A DNA stretch of 64,000 nt from contig CM037871.1 in NCBI GenBank assembly GCA_021292105.1, forward strand, positions 54,015,866 through 54,079,865, written 5' to 3'. Below the pieces are notes generated by a model. The model had not been told where the DNA came from, ran no database searches, and saw only the letters and a list, made by a program, of their open reading frames with translations. This DNA is from Anadara kagoshimensis. Its lineage: Eukaryota > Mollusca > Bivalvia > Arcoida > Arcidae. How positions within the stretch are numbered: the stretch's first letter is position 1; each line of letters begins with the position of its first letter. Below are positions 33,001 through 48,000 of the stretch, piece by piece. Made by a program: the position numbers and the translations under genes.

Positions 33001-36000
33001 TGAGTGCTTAGCCTCTCAGACCACTGGGCCTCACTTTCCTTGTGGAAGTTCACATGTGTTACTTAATGTAACTTGTCAGTTTTTAAAGATTTTACTTTAC
33101 TTTTTGATACGTGCATGTGATAGAAAAATTGCTACTATTTATTTAATAGTTAGACAGACCCCAATATAATGGTCCGATTGTATGTGTAAATGTGTTAAAA
33201 TTCAAAATACAGTCAAACTGCAGTAACTCTAAATTCATGGGATTTTAATTTTTACATCAAGTTTAATTGTACAAGTAAACAGAGACATTAATATCTAAAA
33301 TACAGTAAAACTTCAGTAAATGTACGAGACTTCAATTATGACTTAGGTAATACAGGAGTTTGAGATTTTGAATTAGAAATAACAAGACAAGAGACTCGTG
33401 GGCCTTGGAACTGCTCACCTTAAAAAATTTGAATTGTAATAAAATTATCTAAAAAGCTGATTTATTAGCATTTAAGATCAGGGTTCAACACTGTCTTATA
33501 CAGGTACATCATGTACTGCTGCTATAATGAAGTTGGTAATGCTGAAATAAATATTGACTCTAGCAGACTTTATACATCCATGGTACAGTTCAAATGGGGG
33601 GGGGGGGGGGGTGTATGTGTTAAACTACAGAAATCAATTAAACCAATTATATAAACATGACCTTCACTATGGATACTGACCTTTGACCTTGTTCATGTTG
33701 TTTATATGTTAACAAACAGTGCTACAACACATTAGAAATTTTATTTTGCAATGAAATATTGTTAAAATAGCAGCAAAAGACATCTTATCAGTGATGCAGA
33801 TTTGTTTATCTGTGAAGTATCCGTACTGTGTCATGGGGTGCAGAGTGAAATATATATCAACATACCAGCCACAGTTTCATGTTCTAACAGAAAGTTATCA
33901 GCTCTGTGTAAAGTATTGACCAGCCAGGAGTACAACATCTCATATAAGTACCTTCAAAAATAAAAACCAGGAGTATAACATCTCATATAGGTACCTTCAA
34001 AAATAATAACAATCATTAATCTCATCATAAGTTTATTGCCTCTATTAAAGAGATGGATTAAACATAAGAAAGTACTGATCATAAACACATCTAGTGAACA
34101 AATAAAACAGGTATAAAATACAGTGTAACTGCTAGAAGTTGAAGTACTTAGGACATCATGTTAGAGTTAATAAATTCAAACAAATATCAACGATAACTAT
34201 TGTTGAAGTTACATGTATAAAACTTTATTATATAGCAATATATGCTTCGCATAGTAATTAAACGATAAATCCCGAGGTGTCAGCGTGCAATGAATATCGA
34301 TAATTGCATGCTAACTTTGTTCCAGTCTGAAGTTTCCCAAATCAATTTTTCATACTGCACACTTTGTCACATGATGCTGTCGTTTATGACTTCATATGAT
34401 TGTTGTCAACGTCATTGCTGTGTTGTTTGTCATATTGCACTAGTTCTTATATCCATTTCCAAGAACTAGTGTGACATTTATATATTGCAAGACAAAATTG
34501 TATTTTAGATGAAATGTTTGATGGAAGTAAACAAAATTTATTTTGCTATATAATAAAAGTTTGTGCAAATGTTGAGTCAACTAGGGACAATATTTCACAA
34601 TATCATTTCAATAACCCTATAATATTAAAGTTGGGTTTATCTGAGCAGTAGAATTTTAAATATTAACACATTCTTACCAGTACATGTAGTGATATTCATA
34701 GGTAGCGTACAGTTCTAGTTCAAACCCTGACAATAGGTAACTAATCATGGCTTGTAGAGTATGATATAACACCCAGTTACCCAGGCATGCTATGTGTTGT
34801 CTGTTTGGTTCTGTTTTTACAAGGATCTGATGTAAATAGGCATCCACTTTATCTGCCTGAAAGAGAAACAAGAACTATGGTACAGTGTGTCAATTTGAAT
34901 ATTAGATTGGGCTCATAGACCGAGTGATTTGAGGCAACAGCATGTTTCATTACCACAAACATCCAGTACCCAGTATTATGTTCATCTATCCTTATATATC
35001 AACTTTATGTAACCCTAAATTACACAATGGATACACCTGTTTGAATATTCAAAATAAAGGTCAAACAGCCAGGTCATACTTGACACACTATAAAGGTGAA
35101 TATTTACATAGAAATAACCTGATGAGAACACTGAAAACACAACAAAATAATTTAATTCTAGGTATTTTTTTAATATCATCATTTTCAGTTTACTTATGAT
35201 AAACAATATTGGTCACTCACATGATCAATAGAAAAGAGGGAGTCGGCAGGTTAATTATTAGGAGCGCATTACGTCAGTGACATCATTTGTATTAATGCGC
35301 CATATGATGGTGACACTTTAAATATAAAGTTTTGAAAACATTTAATTGTCATTAAAATTATAAAAATTCTTGTAAAATTATGAAATTATAAGAAATATTT
35401 TTTTGGTTTATCCTGGCGAAACAGATTATACAAAAGTTTACACATTGGTTTTGGGGGTTAAACATGATAAACCAAAAAAAATATTAAAGTTATTTCTTAA
35501 ATAAACACCTATGTCTAGCATCACTGTAGTAGACAATAAAACCACTAAAATCTAGAACTAAATGTCAGCCTCAATTACGACTATATATGTGGCAGGTGTA
35601 GCTTGATAAACAGGAGCCACTTACCCTTCTTGAGCACTCAACCTCTCATCCCTTGTGCAAGTTCACATTTTAACTTAATTTGACAAAGTTTTCAATGTTT
35701 TTACTTTGCTTTAGTATTGTGATTCAGACATAGATTAGTATGTATGCTTTTTATTTTAAAAGTAAAAACAATCATATTTTTCATAATACCATACTAATGT
35801 ACATGTAGATCAGTGTAGAATTTGTTTAAGGGGCAATAACTCTGTAGTCCTTGGAATGACCATTATGCAGCTCTACACATATAACCTCAATTTACTGTCT
35901 ACATTTGTTCAGCTAAACTTTGGCCTCATAAAGGGTGTGATAATAAATTGATGACAAAGAAGAAATGTATTTTGGGACTTCAAATATTGTGGTGATAAGT

Positions 36001-39000
36001 GGAAAGTGAGGTGCAAAGTAACTGAAGGATTTATAAAAAGGATTTACTGTATATGTATTTGTTGAGAAACATAGTAGTTACAGTCCAACCTGCCTTAAAA
36101 GCCAACTCTATACAAGGGTCACCTGCTTATAAAGGCAAGTAAAATTGTATCCCAAATGTTCTTTATTTCTTTATTCATATTAGTTGAACCTGTATATAAA
36201 GGCCACCTGCCCATAAAGGCCAATTTTTACTTGTTCCCTTGAGCAACCTTTATAGACAGGTTTGACTGTATCTATATTATACCTCTTCTTGAAGAGCAGA
36301 CAGATCTTCTAGTATATGTCCCCATTTATCCCTCTGTCTAGCTCTGTTGTGTCCTGTTATCTGTACCATATTACATATAGGACGTACTGCCTGCATTAAC
36401 CATGCATCTAAATATGCCTTGGCTTGTGAGTTATTATATAGAGCTGACCTAATAAAATTGTTAACGAAATAACATGTATTTATATGTGACATTATAACCA
36501 TTTTACAGAACCTGCAATAATTACCTATCTAAATACATATTGAATTATAAGTTGTTCTATACAGTTGACCTAATAATAATGTGCATGGTTCCCATGCTTG
36601 ACTTCATTCAAAATTCCCTGACATTTACTAGCTCTGTTGTGAAGAACTAGATCAGACTCTTTTTTAAGTTCCCCAAGTTTTCCATGACACATGGGAACCA
36701 TGTTGTGAGTGAGTAGAGTTAAGTAATGGTGTTTTACACCCCAGTCAAGATTCTTTCACTTATACCGAGGTTGTAAGTCAGGGATGGTAGAGTAAATCAG
36801 AGTACCAGGTTAAAACCGCTTATCTTCATTAAGGGAACTGACAAACTTTCTCACACTAGAATTTGAACCCAGGTGGTGACAGGCACTGTTATCTGTAAGC
36901 ATGCACTTTAGACCACCTTATACTGATATTGTAAATGGAACCTGAATTAAGCATAACATTATGCATTTATTAATTGACCAGGATTTTATTTAACATTTTC
37001 TTTAAGTTTTAGAGTTTATTTTGACAACACTGTGAATACATGATGTTATTTTATATTTGTATTGTGACAAATAAATGCCTAACTAATGACTACAACACTG
37101 AATGCATACTGATTTCATATTTTATACTTGTATTGCATGACAAATAACTGTCTAACAAATGACTAACTTACTTTGAACTAAGAACTGGAGGTGCAATAAA
37201 GTTCCTAATGGTATCCTTTAAGTATTCTATAACTGTAGTAGTACCAAACACTCTTCTGTTAGGTGGTAGAAGTGTTAACTGTAATAGAATGGTATTAAAT
37301 AATTGAAAGTAAATACTAATGTGAAGAGATTTTATTTGGCCCTAGACATTCAGGGGTCAAATTGACTTCTTAAGAGTCAACCCATTTATTCGCAGTTCAT
37401 TTTTACTAAAACAGGAAATGGTGGTAGAAACGGCATACCAAACAAAACTAAGCTTCCGAAAGGAGACTGAACATTCTAATACTAGGATGAGTCTTGAGTT
37501 TGGATTCGAACCTAGGCAAGGAAAGATGTTGTGATATGTAAGCCGCCACTTTAGACCACTGAAGACACCAGAACCCTGCATATGTTATCAATTACAAATC
37601 TCCTAAAGTAAAACATTGAATGATGTAACAATGAATGTATAACTATGATAAATGAATACATTAATTATAATTTATCATTGAATCATTCCCGAGTGGGATT
37701 CCGCCCTAGGCTATGAGAGGCATAGTGATCCATACACTGGTGCTTAAACCAGTCAGACACAAGGACCTTAGCAATCAGAAATTGAATGATGCATCAATCA
37801 TTTATAACTGTGATTAATGTACAAGGATGATGCTTAACTATTTTGAGTTAGGGGCCCAGCTCACTGCAGAAAAGAATTTGTAATAGTAATAAATAGCTAA
37901 AATGTGTGAACATTAGGGTCCCAGACTGATTTGTAGTAGCCATAGGGCTACTGGGCCCCTGCTAATCTTCATCCCTGATGTATACAGTGAAATCTGCCTT
38001 AAAATCAATCTGTATATAAGAGTTGCCTGCTTTTAAAGACCAGCAAAATTTTATCCAAATTATTTGTGTTATTTGTACCTGTATATATTAGCTACCTGCT
38101 GATAACGCCCACTTGTACTTGTTACCTTAAGTAGCCTTTATAGACAGGTATGACTTTAATGTCTTTATATAGATCATGATGTATTAGTAATTGAAAATTC
38201 AACCCACCCACTCACATCCTTTAAATAAATGTGACTTACCTGTAAAACAGATCTGGATAAAACACACGGTGAAGATTTACTAAATTCTCGGAATGAATCC
38301 TAAATTGAAGAAATTATTTATTTATTTATTAGGTGTAAAGATACACAATTACACTTAAGTATACGTCAATACACTATATTATGGCCTAAGATTTCCACTA
38401 ATGTGACCAATTCTAAACTTTGATGCCTAACCTAAAGGTATTATGACAATATTTTAACAAACTTGCTAAAGTTGGCATTCTTGCCCCATATTGTCAATGT
38501 AAAAAAAAGGAAAAAATTGCTTATCTAATGACTAAAATGAATTTTTAGCGGATACACATTTACTTCTTAGGCCTTATCACTAAGCATCAAAATTTAATTG
38601 AACAAACAGCATAAAGGAATAGAAAAATAAAACGTTTAAAGAGTCAGATTTAGAAATAACTTTCAGTTCATATCCCCATAAACCACAACAAGTTGAAAAT
38701 TATTTCTTAAACATTGTATTTACAATATTAATCGTTGACATTTCTGCTTAGAATTTGCAAAAGGGCAATCATTTAATATAACAAAACACTGGTTTTCATT
38801 TTTTTATACCCTGGTTTTGAGAGTGAATGGAACAGTACCATTCATTCTTTCAAAGTGTTAAGCACCATCTTAGTCCACATCATTTGAATGATTTCATCAC
38901 TTCAACACATTTAGCCCCGCCTTGTTTGATGTCACAATAAAGAACCCAAGCCAAACTCAGACTTGACGAGAGGTTGATGCTAGTTTACTGAAATGTACGG

Positions 39001-42000
39001 TAAATGTTATTCTTGTCTTTAAGTTTATGTAAGGAAAAACCAGTGATGGTAAATATCATTTAAAATAACGTGAGTGACTTTGCTATTTCCTGTGTTTTTA
39101 ATGTCACATTTTATGTATAAACTTCAAGTAAAAAATTTCATGATGCACTCTGATTTATCAGTTTTACTGTATTAATTAAAACAAACTATAATTACTCAAA
39201 GTTCAAAGTGTTACTGTGTTATTTGAAACAAGCTATAAGTAATTACCATAACCATATGTAATGATGTCATTTCTGTACAGTTGTAAAATATATAAACGTT
39301 TTAATAAGGTCTCCATATAGTCTACTGCATCTTCTCGGCTCTTTATTATGGTGTATCGTGGGAAGGTGGTGGTAATAATCGCTGATTTACTAATGGCTCA
39401 AATCCCATTATCGTTGGATAATCTGTTGAATAAACACATAACTCGTAAGATATCAAGAGCAATAGGGATGTACCATATGCAAGATTACTGTCTACAATGC
39501 AATTTCATGATCTGTAACTCTTACAAATTTACCCCCCCCCCCCACCATCCCCTTTACAGGAAAAATTCCTGTTGAGACCCTGTGATTTTGTTACATTTTT
39601 TAAGAGACTATTTTGCTTTTCAAATAAGGAAAATTTGAAGTTCTGAACTAATGCAAACTGCATTATGACATTATGACACACTTGCTATAGCTGTGCTCCT
39701 TAATATAAAAATGTTAAATTGTTATCTTATCTAACATTTCAAGGATAAGGACAACTAGATTTTATTTGGTGGTGCATTACTATTGTTTGTTTATTTGTCA
39801 CTGAAAACCAGCCCTCAGATTTTTGATATCATGAAAATTGCGAGCACAGATAACCAACACACAAAAGATTTTTGAGATCATGAAAATTCCGAGCACAGAT
39901 AACCCAATAAACAGATTTTTAGGACCATGAAAATTCCGAGCACATATAACCCAACAGATTTTTGAGATCATGAAAATTCCGAGCGCAGATAACCCAATAA
40001 ACAGATTTTTGGGACCAAGAAATTTCCGAGCACAGATTACCCAATAAACCGATTTTTGAAATCATGAAAATTCTGAGGACTGGCATTTAAATTGTCAGAG
40101 AATCCCTGGAACACTTGATTCTTTAAAGCTATGTAAACTTTCAAGCTATTTATTTCGAAAAAAGAAATGTTTTTTTTTATACACAGATTTTCACAGGTAA
40201 ACTTCATACACACCTAACATAAAATATTTCCGTACATACCATTTTTGCTGACTTGTTGACTATCTGGTTGTATCCCAAGGTCAAGTGTAGATTTAATACT
40301 TGGTATTAACTCCTGTAGCTGTTTTAACAACTTCTCAGCCTGGGAAATACCTTCACACTAAAACAATACAGGAAAAAGTGTGATGTACAGACACATACTG
40401 TGACAGACAGACAGACAGACAGACAGACTGAGAAAATACATTACTAAATTCCTTGCCTATTTGTTAATGAGGATAAAATTCTTTGTGGGGGATACATGTA
40501 AAAATAAAACTGCATTATAAAATGGTATTTAAAATGTCACAAATACCCTGGAACTCTTGATTCTTTCAACATTAATTTAATAGTCTTACACCAATTACAG
40601 AAAACTATGAGATTTAGTAAACAAATACTCTTTACATGAATGTACTTTGCAGTTCTTACATTTACATAAAAGATGTGTATTCAGGAATAAATATGGTAAC
40701 TGGGTAACATAAAACCTTGATGAAAGGTTTGGACTACACACAAAACAATTATAAAATATGAGAACTGTATATTTGTAAAGCTTCTCTGGAGAGAGGTAAT
40801 TGTCTGTAACTCCCCAAATTTGCCCTACTTATAAACAGTTTGGATTATGTGGTACAGGCCCAAATTTTCAGTAATTCAAATTTTAAGAATTGCATATTCT
40901 TGATTTTAGTAAGTTTTGTCAGTATTGTAAATAAGAATGCTGACATAGCTAGAAATTTTTTTATAAGCTTAGTGATCATAAATATAATTTTAAAATTCCA
41001 AAAAAAAATAAAACTAAAGGAATAAATTTAATACCATTTTTTTAATCAAAAACAAACATACTTATCCATTTCCGAATCACAATCCAGAAGCAAAGTAAAA
41101 ACTTTGGAACTGACAAGTTAGGTTAGACACGTGAACTTCCACCAGGGAAGTGAGGCCGGGTGCTCCGGAAGGGTAAGCACCTCCTGTTTAGCTAGCTACA
41201 CCCGTCACGTGTGTAATCAAAATTGTGTGAAAGGAACATGGAACTATGAGACGTCAAATATATCCAAGGCAATCCTGGACACAGAGACATCAAACTTATC
41301 AACAATACTGTGATGACGGCCATAAAACTTTTTGAGGGCCTTGATAAGCCTAGGCTTGCAATATCCCTGAGTCAACAATTTATTTGCAAGCAGCCTACTT
41401 CGTTGTACAAAGTACAAGTAAGTATTTCTGTCAGAAAAATCTTAGATAAGGAATGAATGTGAACCTGGGGCATGGTAAATTTAGATTTTCAACATACCTT
41501 TTCTTTATTAAAAGATAAAAGCAATGAGAAGAATAATCTGTAATACTTGATCCTGGAGAACAGTGCCAAAGTCAACATGTGCTAAAATAAAAACATACAC
41601 TAGAAATATACATACATTCAACAAGGTTTGGTAAAATTTACAGTTAAAGGGAGACAACTCCATCATACTTCACCACAAATAAAATGCATGAAATTTACAA
41701 CAATACTTAACCAAACTAATCACAAAATAAGGTGGATTGCATTTAAATGTTACCAAATAACAAAATTAGTATGTGAAAAAATAAACATAAGCTTGTTCAG
41801 GAAAATACACTGCAGTCTACAGTATTGTATTTTTTGTATATTGTATTGTTTGTATATTGTATTTCATGTATTTTGTGGATCAAAAGATTAGGATCCATCA
41901 GCAAGAAAGGCATTTAATCTGTTGTTTTTGTGTTCAGTAACTGACTGACTTTTAAATTTTTTTTTTTTTCAGCGGTGATCTTTACCGCTGAATGACCTTG

Positions 42001-45000
42001 TCGGCGTTTGTGGAGCCCTGGTCCAGTTAAAAATAAAATGTCACACTCAGCAATCCTCTTTTAAAAAATGAAATTAGCAGTTGTTATGAATGAATAGTTT
42101 TTCATATTGTCATCAGAGAGAGAGAAAGTAATACCTCTTTTTTTGTTGTATCATCTTGATTTTCTCCCGGTTTTACTCTTGTATTCTACAAGAAAATAAA
42201 TTTATACAATTATTAATCTAATGTTTAATCTCTACCAGACAACAGTGCAGTAGAATTTTGATGAACCTGAAAATATGTTCTTTATTCAAAAACTATAAAC
42301 AACTCTTTAGTCATTACTTATTCTCTATGTTTTCTCTGAATGCAAAACCCTGAACACCCGGAAACTTGAAAAACCATTAAAACTCTAAAGTATCTAATGT
42401 ATACAGTGATTTTGTTTGCCAAAATTTACTACTGAATAATAGTAGTTTCCCTGGAGAAAAATGACAAATGTTTCCCAATTTGACCACTAAAATTCCAAAA
42501 ACAACAGCGATACACTAGCAAATTAAATGTAGTTGTCCATACCCATGAAATGTTGGATATTCTCTCAATACAATATCTTTGCAATGAGTAACCTAGATTT
42601 TGCAAGCATGCTATTATGCAGTATTTCAGAACTTTCCCAAATTTAAAAGGCAAAAGAGAGTCTTTTTTAAGAAATTAACAAAACCACTGAGTACTGGTAT
42701 ATTGTTTGTCCATATACTTCCAGTTATTGAATTGGTTCTTTATATAATAAGTATAATTTGAATACCAGTAAATTCATATATATATATGAATTAGTATATG
42801 TAAGCATTAAATGATTTAAATCCTTTATTTAGTGGCCAGAGGGCTGTTTCTGAAAGGTCACTTTTTAATATTGAAGTAATTAACTCTGAAATGTTATTGG
42901 AATCTAGAGTACACAAGGAAAACTACCAAACTTAAGAAAGCCAGCTTACTTACATGTATCCTTTGAACCCTTTCTTTTAAGGGGAGATTAGTGGTATTAT
43001 AAGAGATAATATAGAACACTGATACTATGTCTGCTGTTACAAAGGAAAACACTTTATAAGGTCTCTTCTGAAGGACCCTGTGACTTTCATTTCTAAAGGC
43101 AGAATGCTTGGTGAAAGAGCAGTCACTACCTTTTTTTCAAGTCTTGGTTAGTCCCGGCTGGGTTTCAAACCTACAGCCACCCGCACATGAAGTAAGCACG
43201 CCACCAATTTAGTTAAAGGATTAGACAATACAGTATATCATATCTTACTTTTAGTACTCTGTGTAGATCATCCTCTACTTCTTTCATCATTCCTGTGGCC
43301 CGTACATCTGATATATCAGCCGCCATTTTAAATCCGTAAGTCATGGTCTGAAAGTCTTCCTATAAATACATGTAGTTAAAAATTACAAATTATCATGTTA
43401 AATCAAAAAGCTAAAATATAGATTGAATAATTAAGTAGCTTCATTCAAAAGTACATATAGTTATTCAAATCTACACATACCTAAGTTATTATACCCATTA
43501 TCTAAAATTACTATTAACTACAATAAACTTTTTTTGTAAATTACAAAATATAATTAATTTCTTTGCACATTTCAGTGTTGGTTTTAAAAACGGGGTCTGT
43601 AATTTTTATTTTTTAAAGATTATTTTATATAATTTTTCACACATTTTTTTAAATATACATTTTTATCCAATATCTAGTGTATCTTAATGCAGTATTACAT
43701 ACAGTACCATTGTCTAGTAATAAATCAGACACTCTCTATAATATACTCTTGTGGTGCAACAATCTGCATTACCAGAATTGTCTGTTTAGTTAATGTAAAA
43801 AGAAGTTGTGTATGTCATACAGTTTGGAAAGATTATGAGAATATCAAATTTTTGTAATGTGTCTTATGCTCAGTTCACTGTGTGATCAGGCTTGTTTGAA
43901 AACCATATACAGTCCAACCAGTGTAAAAGGCCACCCAAAGGTGGATGTTATGGGCAGGTAGCCCTTATATAGACGTTAAAATAACTTGAATAAAGAGCAA
44001 TTTGGATGAACTTTTAGTGTTCTTTAAAAGCAAGTGGTCCTTATTTAGAGGTGGCATTTAAGCCAGGTTCAAGTGCACATGTACTTTATATATATATTAC
44101 CTCTTCAAACACACTGGCTCTATTAACTCTGTCTCTGATATGATCTACTATTTTCAGTACACAGATACAGAAAGCTTTCAGACTTCTATCTTCAATGATA
44201 TAGGGATTATGTAGATAAAGGTTTGTAAACACAGTCTGAGCCAGGGAATGTCCTTCTAACCAAGTTACCTGTAATTTTGAATGTAAACAATAATTGTTTG
44301 TAAACACAGTTTGGTCCAGGGAATGTCCTTACTAGAGTTGTCATTGATGAAAATTTCAATATCGATATATCAACTGAAAAATGTATTGATAAATCGATAT
44401 ATCGAAATAGTGATTAAAATTGTTTATTTTTTGTTGGATCTTTTATAAACAGATATTTTCCACCAATATTTTGCATGTCTGGTGTCATCTTAAACATTTC
44501 TAATATTATATGAACTCTGTTTTGTATGTCAGTTTGTTTTGAGATACATTAAAATGATGTGTTCTAAAAATAATAAATTTTATGATACATTTACAACCAG
44601 TTTCATCTATTGACATGGACTACTCCTCCCTTAGCCATGAACTGGCGGCCATTTTTGTTGATATTGATACTCAAAAAATGTATCGATATATAGTATCAAT
44701 AGCTTTTAGCGATGATATATTGATCTATCAATGACAGCCCTACTTGTTAACAAGCTACCTGTAATAATGAATACAAATAATGATAACATGTAATTAAAGG
44801 TCTCCCTAGTTCAACCTTAATGGGAAGACGTTAGGATCTGAAGACTGACAAAGTGAACTTATGCTTATTATCTAATGGTTTTTAATGACATGTTAAACAA
44901 ATACATGTATAAGAAGAGAGCAGCCAGAAAAGAACAAATTTATTTAACAAATAACAGCTTTAAGTTAAAAGTGACATAATCTATCAGCAAATGTATATTA

Positions 45001-48000
45001 ACGAAGGGAGATAACTCTTTTTACATTGCCTAACCATTAAACAATGATTGAATGCTAGTTGTCCCATCTGAAGTCAACACATAAAGTTCTAAATAAAAGA
45101 GTCATTTCATGTTTTCATGCTATAAACTCTGAATAAATAAAAGAGATATGGTTGTAACTTGTGAGTCCAACAAAACTTACTGTAATTATTTACCAAGCTG
45201 ATAAAAGGAATAGCATTCGCAGAAATGCAAGTTACTTACATACAGCTGTGTTGTTATACTGCTTTACCGCAAACATCCTCAACTGAGACAATCTTCATTA
45301 TGTTTCTACTCCTTGCTTTGTACACTCTCTGAATGAGAGGGGGGGGGGAGTTTACAGTGGTGAGTCACTGTGTGTCGGTGGTGGTCAATACCTTTATTTG
45401 AATATGGACTAGGATACCCAAGGGAGAATCATTTACTCTCTGTAATTTCATGATAAGGACTGGTCTATAGGTTTAGGGCTAGCTAAACGCAGTATAAAGC
45501 TGACCTATAGATACAGGATCTATCTTCACTTACCATACAGGCTACTGTAGCATCTATGATACCAATTACCTCAGGAACTTCCAAATCTTTGACTTTTACT
45601 TTATTGGCCTTAAAGAAAGAATTCAAAATAAATAAATTATTTAACTATTCTTTTAATTTCATTTTTTATAACAAATTTACCAGTATATTATGTTTTTGTT
45701 TTATGTTAACTGGAGTGGAATAATGCAGATTTATGCCCCAGTCATGATTTTCTCACTTATATTTAGGTGGTCAGTTCAGGAATAGTGGAGAAAACTGGAG
45801 TGTCCACAGATAATTCTTTATCCCTTGGATATGTCTTTTTGAATGATAAATACTTTTGAAACATGAACAAATGAGATAAGGTAAAGGTGAATGAATCTAT
45901 AATATACTTTATATAGCATTTACAAAAAGTATAATAATATTTCCACATTTTAAAAAATTCTGATGTGTTAAAGCAAAGCATGAGCATAGAAATCAGGCTA
46001 AATGATGTTGCCATTGGTATGATTATAGTCATATAAATGAAATAATAATAATTATAATATCATTATTACCAGTAGTGGTAGCATTACTATTATTATTATT
46101 AATTACCTCAACAGCTTGTTCAAAGTTTAGGACTTTCCTTTGTATCTGATTACACATCATTCCAGCATCCATTTTAGGGTCCATCATTTCAATAGCTGAC
46201 ATTGCCTCAAACAATCCAAATCTGAATATATAAAGCTTTAAATCAAAATACTTTATAACAAAATATGTGGACTGGAAGTTATAAAATCATCTGTAGAACA
46301 TACCGGTACAATACAAACTGTTTATTGTAGAAATATATCTATAAACTAGAACGGTCTCTTGAGAGCCAAATACTCCCCTCCCCTTCCCTGCCTCCAACAT
46401 TTACAAGGGTTTAATGTTTTCCAACTACCTTGACCTTTCCAATTTGGTTAAAGATCATGACCCTTTCGGACAATAAATATCACTCATGTGCAGTTTTACG
46501 ACAGTTGTCCAAAGCAATTATGAGATATGGCCAGGACACCATTTTACACGGACAGACAGACAGACGGACGGACAGGCAGACATGGTGATTCTTATATTGC
46601 CCCCTTAAAATTAGTTTGTGGAGGGTATAATGACAATAAAACTTTAACGGATGGGCAGCTACAGTGTGGTTCATTCTGTTTATCTCAGATTCTGTTCCAT
46701 ACACTGTTCAATCAAGAAATGGTATCTGGTACTAAATGACTGGGTCATCCTGGCCCAGACCTTGAGAAAACAGGGGCTAGATTTTTACCCAGACAGGGCT
46801 TGTTAGTTCCTGTCCCAGACAGGTTTGACCACACAGGTTTGACCAAACTTGTAGTGACTGTTCTTGATTTACAAATTAGCAGTTACATTCAGCAATACTA
46901 AACAAGAATGGGCACCAGACTTGACACAAGGATAGCGCTGCAATTTGCCAATTTAGCCAATTGCTAATTTTTAATAATTTCTAGTTTCAAAAAATAGCTT
47001 TTGGCTAATATTTTTGCTCCAGATTTTATATCAATTTTACTATAAAGCAGGCAAAAACCGCTGATATTTTAATTTACCTTTTTTACATAGGTATTAAAAA
47101 GTAAAACAAGTGTTACCAACTGTTACAAGAACAATCTATACAGCAGATTAGAAAACAAACATTAGAGACACTTTTTGTCGCTTTTGGTTTCTTAGTTTTT
47201 TTTACTCTCAACATATATACAGTCCAACCTGCCTTAAAGGTCACCTCTATATAAAAGCCACCTGCTTATAAAGGCCAGTAAAATCATATCCCAATTGTTC
47301 TTTATTCATATTACTTGAATCTGTGTATAAAGGCCATCTGTCCATAAAGGCCACTTTTACTGGTTCCCTTTGGTGGACTTTATTGAGAAGTTTGATTGTA
47401 TTGGCCAATAGATTTTAAAATTTTCTAATTTTTTGGCTCCTACTTTTTGCGAGCCAGAGCTAACCCTGTTGATAGGTATGCTTACGATGAATCATGGAGT
47501 AACTCTCCAAGTTGAAGCTGTGATGACGCCTCTATAAAATCTGTGGTAACATCTTTCCAATTATACACTGGTCTTTCTTTGTCTTCCTTATCATCAACAT
47601 CCATACTGAAAAAATTAATGATATAAAGATACTAGAAACAGGAGTTTGACATTGGAAAGTATACAATGACTGTTATGAATGGGGTTCATCAGTGTACCAT
47701 GTGATACCCCATAACATTACTGCCGAACAATTATTTCCACTGGCGATGGAAGATTTTACCATAAAATTGACATTACCCGAAAATCTGCATAAACATTTTC
47801 CAAAACATGAAGGGGGCCTGGAGTATTGATCATGTGGTGTGCTGGCGAACTCCATTGGATATGGCCCAGTGCTCTAAAATCATGCATGCTTTAAAGTCAT
47901 GCAGGTTTGTTTCAAGGGAGTTGATGGGAAATTTTGCAGTGCTGATGAAAAGTTACAAATGAAATTGCCAAACTAGTCAGTAATGTAACATCAGACAATG

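Noticed and set aside
38300..39290. Missing NAA35 exon between exons 10 and 11
   Set aside because: Several AG...GT candidates were read, but none gave a family-like segment in the required phase.
44086..44307. Single-exon 73-residue protein starting at 44307
   Set aside because: Its start lies in intron sequence; the real unit is NAA35 exon 5 with splice sites at 44268 and 44101.
46527..46739. ORF with [15 protein letters not shown]
   Set aside because: Read from the GACA/GACG run of a degraded repeat end.
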